Shown: piece by piece, positions 17,116 to 25,043 of the stretch
How positions within the stretch are numbered: the stretch's first letter is position 1
Layout: each line of letters starts with the position of its first letter
Assembly (NCBI RefSeq): GCF_004135735.1
Contig: NZ_CP012670.1
Location: forward strand, 10,930,501 to 10,994,500
DNA: 64,000 nucleotides
Source of the DNA: Sorangium cellulosum
Lineage (GTDB): Bacteria > Myxococcota_A > Polyangia > Polyangiales > Polyangiaceae
Reading direction: 5' to 3'
Program-made: the position numbers and the translations under genes
The notes under the pieces: model-generated
What the model saw: only the letters and a program-made list of their open reading frames with translations
Database searches by the model: none
What the model was told of the DNA's origin: nothing

Positions 17116-17169
17116 CATACGCGCCGGTGCAGGCCGGAGGGGCCTCGCACCCGCGGCGAAGGAGGATGC
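17109..17169 (+). repeat. Conserved leader before leader-like/TIG gene, copy 3
   Basis: Starts within the last codons of the lipoprotein (ATGTAGCATACG, where TAG is its stop) and ends with GAAGGAGGATGC just before ATG 17170. It matches the segments before copies 1 and 2. Here it joins two intact genes, so this is the ancestral arrangement. Confidence 0.7.
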
Positions 17170-17703
17170 ATGCTCATTCACTTCATTTCCGATTACATGC
17201 GCAATCCAGAGATCCGACGGCGCGCGTCCGGGGATCCAGTCACGGTGCTCGCCGAATACGGGATCTCTCTGGAGGTACAGCAGGCGCTCCGCCGGCACGA
17301 CCGTGAAGCGATCCTCAAGATCGCGCTCGAGGAGCTCACCGTGCTCCTCTCCGGGCACAACAAGGATGGCGGCTACCATGTGACGGCCTGGGGCCCCGTC
17401 AACATCCAGGTGACGTCGGTGTCGCCTTCGACGGCCACGGTGGACTCCTCCACGCCGCTGACGGTCGAAGGGGTTAGCTTTCCTCCGAAGGACATGGCGT
17501 GTCTCTCTTTCCGGCACGAGCAATCGCAGGAGCGCGTCGACGGCACGATCGCGAGCATCACGACGGAGCCATCCGGCCACTCGACCCTGCGCGGACAGGT
17601 GAAGCTTCCCTCGGTCGGGCTGTGGAAAGTCTCGGTTGGCGTCAAGGACAACCCGGGCAGCGCTGGGGAGTGGAACGGCGACTTCACGGTGACCGCCGGC
17701 TGA
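17170..17703 (+). CDS. LigA/RiPP-leader-like plus IPT/TIG-like small protein, copy 3
   Basis: This 177-aa paralogue has the leader-like N-terminus FISDYMRNPEIRRRASGDP, with VLAEYGISLEVQQALRRHDR, and the TIG-like half VTSVSPSTATV, LTVEGVSFPPK, ACLSFRHEQSQERVDGTI, LWKVSVGVKDN, ending FTVTAG. It is the most divergent of the three but keeps length and domain order, so selection on the protein is likely. It sits in the only complete cassette (lipoprotein, this gene, 344-aa gene), all on one strand with gaps of 54 and 18 bp. The absence of a signal peptide contrasts with the lipoprotein upstream. Confidence 0.75.
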   Translation: MLIHFISDYMRNPEIRRRASGDPVTVLAEYGISLEVQQALRRHDREAILKIALEELTVLLSGHNKDGGYHVTAWGPVNIQVTSVSPSTATVDSSTPLTVEGVSFPPKDMACLSFRHEQSQERVDGTIASITTEPSGHSTLRGQVKLPSVGLWKVSVGVKDNPGSAGEWNGDFTVTAG

Positions 17704-17721
17704 GGCGCTGGAGCCCTCGCC

Positions 17722-18756
17722 ATGATCCAGCCGCTCCCCGGGCTGCTTGCAGCCGTCGATCCCTTCCTGTCCGGCCTCCTGGCCTCGCCGGCGGCGCGTC
17801 GGCGGATCGCGGAGCGCGCGGCGAGTCTGCCGCCGATCTGGTCCCAGAGCTGCATCGAGTGCCGGCTGACGGCGCAGGCAGAGGATCGCTGCGATCTGCT
17901 GTTCTGCGCATCTCGCCAGGACGGCGGCCAGCGCGCCCTCGCGGCGCGGCTGCGATCCGGTCGCCCGATCCCGGAGCTCGGCCGCGCCCATCGCTTCTGG
18001 GAGGCCTGGGCCGATCCGGAGTCCGAGATAGGCCGGAGCGTCCCGGTGGTGTGGCTGGAGATCGACGATACGCCGGACGACCGCGCGCCGGATCCGTTCG
18101 TGTTCATGACGCTGGACCCCACGTACGGGAGCGCGGCGAGCGCCTCGGCGGGGCTCTCGCCGGAGCGCGCGCGGGCGCTGGCCGAGGAGGGGCTCCGGCT
18201 GATGCTGGACGACGCCCCCGACCGGGCCGCGCTCGAGCTCTTCGAGCGCTGCGCGCGGCTGCTGCCGGAGGGCGGTTACATGTTGCACCTGACCACGATG
18301 CCCCAGCGCGGCAGCCGCGATCTGCGGGTGAGCGCGGCGATGTTCGTCCACCAGATCTCGTCCTGGCTCGGCGCGATCGGGTGGCCCGGCGACGCGCGGA
18401 CGCTCTCACTGCTGCTCGACCTGCTCGGTCTGCCCAAGGGCCTGGTCGCGGTCCACTTCGAGATCGGCGACGCCGTGCGGCCCACCGTGGCCCTGGACTT
18501 CAGGCCGCGCGCTCGGCCGGACGAGAGCCCAGTCTGGCGCGCGCTGCTGGATTGCCTGGTCGAGCTCGGCGTCTGCGATCGCGCTCGAGGGCAGGCGGCG
18601 CTCGACTGGGCGGGCACTCAGCTCGTCGATCTGCCCGAGGCCGCGTGGTCCATGCGCGTCCAGCGAGAGCTCATGTTCAAGCTGCGCGTGCAGCCGGACG
18701 GCTCGCTCGAGGTCAAGGCCTACCTCGGCATCTTCTCCTCGTACGCCGTATTCTGA
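17722..18756 (+). CDS. 344-aa cassette protein of unknown family, copy 2
   Basis: This 344-aa paralogue of the protein at 12281 has the same length and start position relative to its upstream gene (18 bp after the stop). Differences are mostly conservative; the largest are around MFVHQISS and LSLLLDLLGLPKGLVAVHFEIG. Like copy 1 it has no signal peptide or transmembrane helix, and the family is unknown to me. It converges on the 1334-aa kinase gene with only 20 bp between stop codons. Retention of two intact full-length copies argues that the product is functional. Confidence 0.72.
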   Translation: MIQPLPGLLAAVDPFLSGLLASPAARRRIAERAASLPPIWSQSCIECRLTAQAEDRCDLLFCASRQDGGQRALAARLRSGRPIPELGRAHRFWEAWADPESEIGRSVPVVWLEIDDTPDDRAPDPFVFMTLDPTYGSAASASAGLSPERARALAEEGLRLMLDDAPDRAALELFERCARLLPEGGYMLHLTTMPQRGSRDLRVSAAMFVHQISSWLGAIGWPGDARTLSLLLDLLGLPKGLVAVHFEIGDAVRPTVALDFRPRARPDESPVWRALLDCLVELGVCDRARGQAALDWAGTQLVDLPEAAWSMRVQRELMFKLRVQPDGSLEVKAYLGIFSSYAVF

Positions 18757-18776
18757 CGCTTATCCCCGCCGCGTGA

Positions 18777-21700
18777 TCAGATCGCGGCGGGGAACGGCGG
18801 CGCGTAGAGGCGCGACCACCGCTCTGGATCGCGGATCCCGCGAGCCGCCATCCAGGCGTCGGCCTCGCCGATCTGCGCGCGGTCCCCAAGCAGCTCGCCC
18901 TTCCGCCGCCGCGCGCACGTGGCGCAGAGATGCATGCCCGCGGCGGCGAAGCCCGCGATGCTCTCGTCGAGCAGCGCGGCGGCGTGGTCGCGCTCGCCTC
19001 CCGCCGCGGCGATCGCCGCGCGGACGAGCGCCGCGTACGGCGGCCCGTCCACGCGCCGCTCGGCAGCGAGCGCGTCGGCGTCGCGGCGGCAGGCGCGGAG
19101 GCGGCGAGCGCGCCGCCAGAAGGGCTCGCGCTCGCGGCTCAGCGCGATGATGGCGCGCAGCGAGAAGAGCTCGATGCGGCAAAGCGACACCTGCAGGAGG
19201 CGGGCGCGCTCGATCTCGGGCCACGCGCGCTCGAGCTGCGCCGCTGCGCGCTCGGGCCGCCCCTCGTAGAGGTCGCAGAGCGCCTCGAAGCGTACCGCGT
19301 AGTACTGCTGCACCGTGAACCCGTGGCGGAGCCACGGCCCGATGCTGTGGCGCAAATGCGCGCGGCTGGCGTCGACGTCCCCTTCCGATAGGCGGAGGAG
19401 GGCGACGTAGTAGCTGCTGCTCACCTGCGCGTAGGCACCGCCGCGCTCGGACGCCTCGCGCACATGCGTCGCCGCCCGCAGCCCCAGATCGCGGATCTCG
19501 CCGAGCTGCTCGAGCGCCTTGAGCGTGAGGCTGATGCCGGCGTCGAGCTCCGCGCTCACGCCGGTGCACTGCTCGTTCAGGATCCGCACGCCGCGCTCGG
19601 CGCTCTCGAGCACCAGGTTCCAGCGGCCGAGCCCCGAGATCTCGGCCAGGCCGCGGAAGACCGAGGTGATCCCGAGCAGGTACGGGTCGTCGAGCTCGCG
19701 CGCCAGCGCCTCGGCGCGGCGAAGGTAGGCCTCGCCGCGCGCCGCGAAGGGCCCGCCGCCCGTCGCGGCGAGGCTGGCGCCCAGGAAGGCGAGCGCGCGG
19801 CCGATGCGGCGCGGCTCCCCCAGGGGGAGCGCGAGCAGGAGGCTGCGGAGGTAAAAGTCGAAGCCGACGAGGACCTGCACCGGGCCGAGCGCGGAGCCGA
19901 ACGCCCAGCAGAGATCGATGGGCAGGAGCTGCTCGGGCGGGATCGCGTCCGCGGCGCGCGGCGTGAAGTCGACGCCGCGGAGCTGTAGCCGCGCGAGGTG
20001 GTAGAGGATCGAGGCGAGCGCGCGGCCGGGCGAGCCGGGGTAGCCGATCCCCAGCTCGCGCAGCAGCGGACGGGCGACGCGCGTCCCCTCCTCGAGGTGG
20101 GTGCCGGCGAGGTAGGCCTGCGCGGCGCGGGCGTGCAGGTCGCGCCGCTCCCGGCCGCTCGCCGACCCCGCCGCGTCGAGGTACGCGCCCGCGGCCTCGG
20201 CGCACCGGCCGGCGCAGAAGAGGGACTCCGCGAGCCGCAGCGTGAGGCGCGTCGAGCCGTCGCGGGCGCCGCCCCAGGCGAGCGCGCTGCGGTAGAGCGC
20301 GGCGGCCCGGTCGAAGGCCAGCGCCGTGAAGGCGGCCTCCGCGGCCTCTGCGGCGTAGCCGCACGCGCGCGCGTCGTCGCCCGCCTCGTGGAAGTGATGG
20401 GCCAGGGTGTCGGGCTCGACGCCGCCCTTCGCCTCGAGCGCGCCCGCGAGCGCGCCGTGCAGCGCGCGCCGCTCCGCGGGCGGGAGCTCCGCGACCACGC
20501 ACGCGCGCAGGCGGTCGTGGTAGATCTCCACCGCGTCGGTGCCGCGCGGCCCGCGCGTCCGGATCAGCGAGGTCGCGCGCAGCAGGTTGAGCACGCCGTG
20601 CCGGTCGTCGCTGTCGATCCGGGCGACGGTGAGCGCCAGATCCTGCTCCGGGAGGCGGCCGGCGAGGGCGATGACCGAGAGCGCGCGGCGCGCCTCGTCC
20701 GGCAACGTCGAGAGCCGCGCCTCCACGACGCGCGCCAGCGAGATCCGCGGCGCCTCGCCCGCGCGGGCGGCGAGCGCGTGCCGCGCGAGCTGCTCCACGA
20801 AGAACGGGCTGCCCCCCGACTCGGCCGCGATGGCCGCGGCCTCCGCGGGGGCCGCGCTCGGCCCCAGCAGCGCGGCCGCGAGGCGCCGCGCGTCCTCGGG
20901 GTCGAGGGGGCCGAGCTCCACCTCCACCTCCGGGACGTCCATGCCCCCGGCCTCGCGCAGCGCCGCGAGCTCGCGCAGGAAGGGGCTCTGCGCGGCCTCG
21001 TCGTCGCGGTAGCTGACGACCACGAGCAGGTGCGGGGCGTCGGGCCGCGCGACGAGCTCCGCCAGCAGGCGGGCCCCGTCGACGTCGCCCCACTGGAGGT
21101 CGTCGAGCGCCAGGACCACCGGGCCGAGCCGCGCGAGGATGCGCTTGAGCGCGCGGAAGGCGGCCTGCCGCTGCTCCACCGGGTCCAGCTCGCGCGGCGG
21201 GGTCGGGCGCGGCGCCGCGTCCAGCCCGGGGAGCGCGCGGAGCACCGGGAAGAGCTGCGCCGCCTCGTGGCCGTCGGCCTGGAGGAGGGCCGCCTGCTCG
21301 GCCTCGGGCCGCCCGCGCAGCGCGCGGCAGAGCGCGTCAACGGCCGCGTCGAGCCCCTTGTAGGGCAGCGACTCCCACTCGTAGCAGCGGCCCGAGAGCA
21401 CCGTCACGGGCCGGCGCGCGCGCGCCGACGCGAGGAAGCGCTGCACGACCGCCGACTTGCCGATGCCCGAGAGGCCGCGCACGCGCGCGAGGACGGGGCC
21501 GCCCGGCGCCGCCCGCTCGAAGGCGCGCTCGAGCGCCTCGAGCTGCGCCGCGCGACCGAGGAACGCGTGCTCCGCCGGCTCGCCCGCGGGATCGGCAGCG
21601 AGGCCCAGCGCGCGGCCGAGCGCTTCGGCGGTCGGCCGCGCGAGCGGGTCGCGCTCGCAGAGCCGGGCGCAGAGCTCGTCCAGATCCGGCGGCAAGCCCG

Positions 21701-22781
21701 GGCGCAGCGCGCTGCAGCGCGGGGGATCGCGGAGCGTCCGGGCGCGGAGGATCTCGGCGACCGACGCGCCCTCGAAGGCCATCTGGCCCGTGAGCGCCTC
21801 GAAGAGCATCATGCCCACCGAGTACCAGTCGGTCGCCGTGCGCGGTGGCTGCCCCAGCACCTGCTCGGGCGCGATGTACGAGGGCGTGCCCTGGACGCTC
21901 GCCCGCAAGAAGGGCGCGAAGGGATCCGGATCGCGCTCCCGCGCGAGGCCGAAATCGAGGATGACCAGGCGCCCGCGCCGGTCGACGAGGACGTTGCTGG
22001 GCTTGAGATCCAGGTGGAGGAGGCCGGCCTCGTGCAGCGCGGCGACCCCCTGGACGAGCTGGCGCAGCGCGGCGCGCAGGCGCGCCTCCTCCGCCGCGCC
22101 GAGCGGCGCGTCCGCCTGGGTGCCCTCGGGGCCGCGGATGTGGCTGAGGAAGTCGGTCCCGTCGATGAGCTCCATCGTGAAGAACCAGGTGTCGCCATCG
22201 GCCATGAGCTCGTAGGGCGTCCCGAGGTTCGGGTGCACCACGCGGGTGAGCTGGCGAAACTCGGCCTTGAACCGGAGGAGCCGATCGGGCGCGCAGCCCA
22301 GGATCGTCTTCAGCGCGACGCGCTGGCCCCGCTCCTCGTCCACCGCCTCGTAGACGACCCCCATCCCGCCCGAGCCGAGGCGGCCGACGACGCGGTACGG
22401 GCCGAGCCGCTCGGGCATCGGCTCGTCGTCGCGCGCCGGGGCGCTCCGCGGCGGCGTGGGCGAGGGCGGCGCGCGAGGCCGCTCGGCCAGGAGCGTCACC
22501 GTGCCCGAGGCCATCGTCGCGGTCGTGGCCTCCGCGAGCGGGGGGCGCTGGGGCCCCTCGGGCCGCGCCTCCGCGATGTGGCCGAGCGCCTCGAGGCGGC
22601 GGAGCAGGGCCTCGATCTCGGCGGCGTCGGCCTGCTGCTCGAGCTCGGTCACGAGCGCTCGGACCGTGCGGGTCCCGTCGAGCAGCGGCGCGACCAGGCC
22701 GTACAGGCGCCGCTCCGCGCCGCCAAGGGCGTCCGGTGACCGGGTGATGAGCCGGAAGCTGCGATCCGAGAGATCCGACAT
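18777..22781 (-). CDS. Ser/Thr kinase fused to AAA-type ATPase and TPR-like region
   Basis: This 1334-aa cytoplasmic protein has the layout of large kinase-ATPase signalling proteins. An N-terminal helical region (1-80) leads to a Hanks kinase with GSGGMGVV (137-144), VALK (K158), HLDLKPSN (256-263; HRD is HLD) and DFG (276-278). An ATPase of the STAND/guanylate-cyclase-associated type follows, with P-loop GLSGIGKS (436-443) and Walker-B-like VVLALDDLQWGD (about 555-566). The last 550 residues are helical and TPR-like. The ATG at 22781, with GAGGAGG upstream, is preferred over an upstream extension that has no domain. It converges on the cassette and is divergent from the cyclase fusion at 22948. 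Confidence 0.9.
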   Translation of the reverse strand: MSDLSDRSFRLITRSPDALGGAERRLYGLVAPLLDGTRTVRALVTELEQQADAAEIEALLRRLEALGHIAEARPEGPQRPPLAEATTATMASGTVTLLAERPRAPPSPTPPRSAPARDDEPMPERLGPYRVVGRLGSGGMGVVYEAVDEERGQRVALKTILGCAPDRLLRFKAEFRQLTRVVHPNLGTPYELMADGDTWFFTMELIDGTDFLSHIRGPEGTQADAPLGAAEEARLRAALRQLVQGVAALHEAGLLHLDLKPSNVLVDRRGRLVILDFGLARERDPDPFAPFLRASVQGTPSYIAPEQVLGQPPRTATDWYSVGMMLFEALTGQMAFEGASVAEILRARTLRDPPRCSALRPGLPPDLDELCARLCERDPLARPTAEALGRALGLAADPAGEPAEHAFLGRAAQLEALERAFERAAPGGPVLARVRGLSGIGKSAVVQRFLASARARRPVTVLSGRCYEWESLPYKGLDAAVDALCRALRGRPEAEQAALLQADGHEAAQLFPVLRALPGLDAAPRPTPPRELDPVEQRQAAFRALKRILARLGPVVLALDDLQWGDVDGARLLAELVARPDAPHLLVVVSYRDDEAAQSPFLRELAALREAGGMDVPEVEVELGPLDPEDARRLAAALLGPSAAPAEAAAIAAESGGSPFFVEQLARHALAARAGEAPRISLARVVEARLSTLPDEARRALSVIALAGRLPEQDLALTVARIDSDDRHGVLNLLRATSLIRTRGPRGTDAVEIYHDRLRACVVAELPPAERRALHGALAGALEAKGGVEPDTLAHHFHEAGDDARACGYAAEAAEAAFTALAFDRAAALYRSALAWGGARDGSTRLTLRLAESLFCAGRCAEAAGAYLDAAGSASGRERRDLHARAAQAYLAGTHLEEGTRVARPLLRELGIGYPGSPGRALASILYHLARLQLRGVDFTPRAADAIPPEQLLPIDLCWAFGSALGPVQVLVGFDFYLRSLLLALPLGEPRRIGRALAFLGASLAATGGGPFAARGEAYLRRAEALARELDDPYLLGITSVFRGLAEISGLGRWNLVLESAERGVRILNEQCTGVSAELDAGISLTLKALEQLGEIRDLGLRAATHVREASERGGAYAQVSSSYYVALLRLSEGDVDASRAHLRHSIGPWLRHGFTVQQYYAVRFEALCDLYEGRPERAAAQLERAWPEIERARLLQVSLCRIELFSLRAIIALSREREPFWRRARRLRACRRDADALAAERRVDGPPYAALVRAAIAAAGGERDHAAALLDESIAGFAAAGMHLCATCARRRKGELLGDRAQIGEADAWMAARGIRDPERWSRLYAPPFPAAI

Positions 22782-22909
22782 GCCCGTCCTCCTCACCCCA
22801 GATGGAAGGGGAGGAGTCGCGCGAAGGCAAGTCGGCGTGTTGCCGCAGCGCGCGAGACGCGCCGGACTGCGCTGACGGCGTCGAGCCGGCGCGGGCGGTG
22901 TAACGCCCG

Positions 22910-22938
22910 TTGACGCGCTGTACGCGCGCGCGTACGTA
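22910..22938 (+). promoter_or_regulatory. Candidate sigma-70 promoter, near-leaderless
   Basis: TTGACG (22910-22915), a 17-bp spacer and TACGTA (22933-22938) lie just before the GTG at 22948. Transcription would start close to the start codon, and no ribosome-binding site precedes it, so a leaderless or nearly leaderless mRNA is possible. A TACGCGCGCGCGTA palindrome occupies 22921-22934. Confidence 0.4.
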
Positions 22939-22947
22939 GTTCTTGTC

Positions 22948-24894
22948 GTGGCGCAGCAGACGATCGGCGGGAGATACACGCTGCGGCGCGAGATCGGCCG
23001 CGGTGGCATGGGGGTCGTCTGGGAGGCCTTCGATCCGCTGCTCCGCCGGCCGGTGGCGATCAAGCGGATGATGCCCGAGCACGTCGTCTCCTGCGAGGCG
23101 CGGCAGAGCTTCGAGCAGGAGGCGACGATGATCGCCCGGCTCCGCAACGACCACATCGTCCAGGTCCACGACTACGGCATCGACGACGGATCGCCGTACA
23201 TCGTCATGGAGCTGCTCGAGGGGGAGGACCTCGAGAGCCGGCTCCGTCGCGCGCGCCAGCTCCCGGCGGCGACCGTGCTGTCGTTGCTCCGGCAGGTCAG
23301 CTCGGGCCTCGAGGCCGCGAGCGCGGCGGGCATCGTCCATTGCGATCTCAAGCCCGCGAACATCTTCCTCGCCCGGGGCGCGTCCGGCGAGTCCGTGAAG
23401 ATCCTCGATTTCGGCGTGGGCTGGAGGCTGTTCGAGGGGCTCGACTGGATGGGCGCGCGCCTCGGGACCCCGGCGTACATGAGCCCGGAGCAGGTCCGCG
23501 GCGCGGTCCCTCACCCCCTGGGCGACCTCTGGTCGCTCGGCGTCATCGCGTACCGCGCGCTCACGGGCCGACTGCCGTTCCTCGTGGAGAACCTGTCCGG
23601 GCTCATCGTCAGCATCTGCACGGACCCGTTCCCGCCGCCCTCGGCGCTCGACCCCGCCCTGCCCCCCGGCTTCGATCGCTTCTTCGAGCGCGCCCTGGCG
23701 AAGGACCGGACTCGGAGGTTCCAGTCGTCCCGCGAGCTCGTCGCGGCCTTCGCCGCGGTGTGCGAGGCGGGCAGCAAGCCCGCCAAGATCCTCGTCGTCG
23801 ATGACGAGCCCGACATGCAGCTCCTCGTGAAGATGCATTTCCGGCGAAACAAGAGGGGCGCTGACTACGAGCTGGTCTTCGCCGACCATGGCCAGCACGC
23901 CCTCGAAGAGCTCCGGAGACACCCGGATATCGATGTCGTCGTCACGGACATCAACATGCCGGTCATGGACGGGCTCTCCCTGCTCGAGCGCCTCCCCGAG
24001 GTGAACCCGCTCGCGAGGACGGTGATCGTGTCCGCGTACGGCGACATGGCCAACATCCGTCGCGCCATGAACCGGGGGGCGTTCGATTTCCTCTGCAAGC
24101 CGCTCGATTTCAGCGACCTCGAGACGACCCTGGAGAAGACCCTCCGCTCCGTGGAGCAGCACCGGCAGAAGGCCCAGGCGAACGAGGAGAACGATATCCT
24201 GCGGAAGTTCATGAACGCGGCCTTCGTCGAGCGGCTCCGGGCGCTCGGGCCCGAGGGGGCGGCCGCGAGCGAGGCGCTGGAGGCCACCGTCGTGTTCGTC
24301 GACGTCTTCCGGTTCACCCGCGTCACGCAGGAGCGGCCGCCCGCCGAGGCCACGCGCCTGCTCAACGCCAACTTCGAGGTGATCGTCCCGGTGCTCCTCG
24401 CGCAGGGCGGCGTCGTGGACAAGTTCGTCGGTGACGCGGTGATGGCGGTGTTCCATGGGCCGGAGCACCTCGAGCGGGCGCTCACGGCGTGCATCTCGGT
24501 GCGCGAGCAACTCGAGACGATCGCGCGGCGTACGGGCGAGGGCTCGCCTTACGCTCACGGGGTGTGCACCGGTGTCTCGACGGGCCGCGTCCTCGCGGCG
24601 GAGGTCGGCTCTCACGCGTGCGCCCGGCTCGGCTATTCGGTGCTCGGGGAGGCGGTGAACGCGGCCTCTCACCTCGCGCGCGCGGCGCTGTCCGGCGAGA
24701 TCCTCGTCGACGACGCCGTCCACCGGGCCGCCTGGGAGGGAGGGGTCACGTTCGAGAGCGCCGGCGCGCGGAGCGTCTGGCCCAGGGCGGCGGCGACGGC
24801 GGTCTACCGGGTGGTCGGGCGCGAGGCGGTGCGTCCGCCGCCCGGGGAAGAACCGACGGTCCAGATCGCCGCCTTGGAGCCCAGGCGGGCCTAG
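22948..24894 (+). CDS. Ser/Thr kinase - receiver - class III nucleotidyl cyclase fusion
   Basis: This 648-aa protein joins three signalling modules. The Hanks kinase (about 8-270) has GRGGMGVV, VAIK (K39), HCDLKPAN (131-138; HRD is HCD) and DFG (154-156). The receiver (about 279-395) has DD 285-286, phospho-acceptor D334 in TDINMPVMDG, S362 and K384 in FLCKPLDFSD. The class III cyclase (about 445-630) has metal-binding D452 (VFVDVFRFT) and D496 (GDAVMAVF) with K492, then LGEAVNAASHLA. It should make cAMP (or cGMP) under control of phosphorylation. Start: GTG at 22948. It is divergent from the 1334-aa kinase, and the two probably belong to one network. Confidence 0.93.
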   Translation: MAQQTIGGRYTLRREIGRGGMGVVWEAFDPLLRRPVAIKRMMPEHVVSCEARQSFEQEATMIARLRNDHIVQVHDYGIDDGSPYIVMELLEGEDLESRLRRARQLPAATVLSLLRQVSSGLEAASAAGIVHCDLKPANIFLARGASGESVKILDFGVGWRLFEGLDWMGARLGTPAYMSPEQVRGAVPHPLGDLWSLGVIAYRALTGRLPFLVENLSGLIVSICTDPFPPPSALDPALPPGFDRFFERALAKDRTRRFQSSRELVAAFAAVCEAGSKPAKILVVDDEPDMQLLVKMHFRRNKRGADYELVFADHGQHALEELRRHPDIDVVVTDINMPVMDGLSLLERLPEVNPLARTVIVSAYGDMANIRRAMNRGAFDFLCKPLDFSDLETTLEKTLRSVEQHRQKAQANEENDILRKFMNAAFVERLRALGPEGAAASEALEATVVFVDVFRFTRVTQERPPAEATRLLNANFEVIVPVLLAQGGVVDKFVGDAVMAVFHGPEHLERALTACISVREQLETIARRTGEGSPYAHGVCTGVSTGRVLAAEVGSHACARLGYSVLGEAVNAASHLARAALSGEILVDDAVHRAAWEGGVTFESAGARSVWPRAAATAVYRVVGREAVRPPPGEEPTVQIAALEPRRA

Positions 24895-24918
24895 CGCGGT
24901 TCTGCTACAGCGCCGCAT

Positions 24919-25041
24919 CGCGGCGGTCTCCCGCACAGGAGACGGGCCCAGATCGGCGTTTTCGGCGCGCAGGCGTACTCACGTACGCCGAGCACCGAAA
25001 ACGTCGAGATGGGCCCGTCTCCTGTGCGGGAGACCGCCGCG
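24919..25041. terminator. Long near-perfect hairpin, likely bidirectional terminator
   Basis: 24919-24950 and 25010-25041 are perfect 32-bp inverted repeats. Further inside, CGTTTTCGG and CCGAAAACG also pair, and GGCGTAC/GTACGCC closes a 4-nt loop at the centre. The whole 123 nt can fold as one stem with small bulges. It lies between the convergent cyclase and aldehyde dehydrogenase genes, touching both 3' ends. Size and perfection exceed an ordinary terminator. Confidence 0.7.
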
Positions 25042-25043
25042 CT

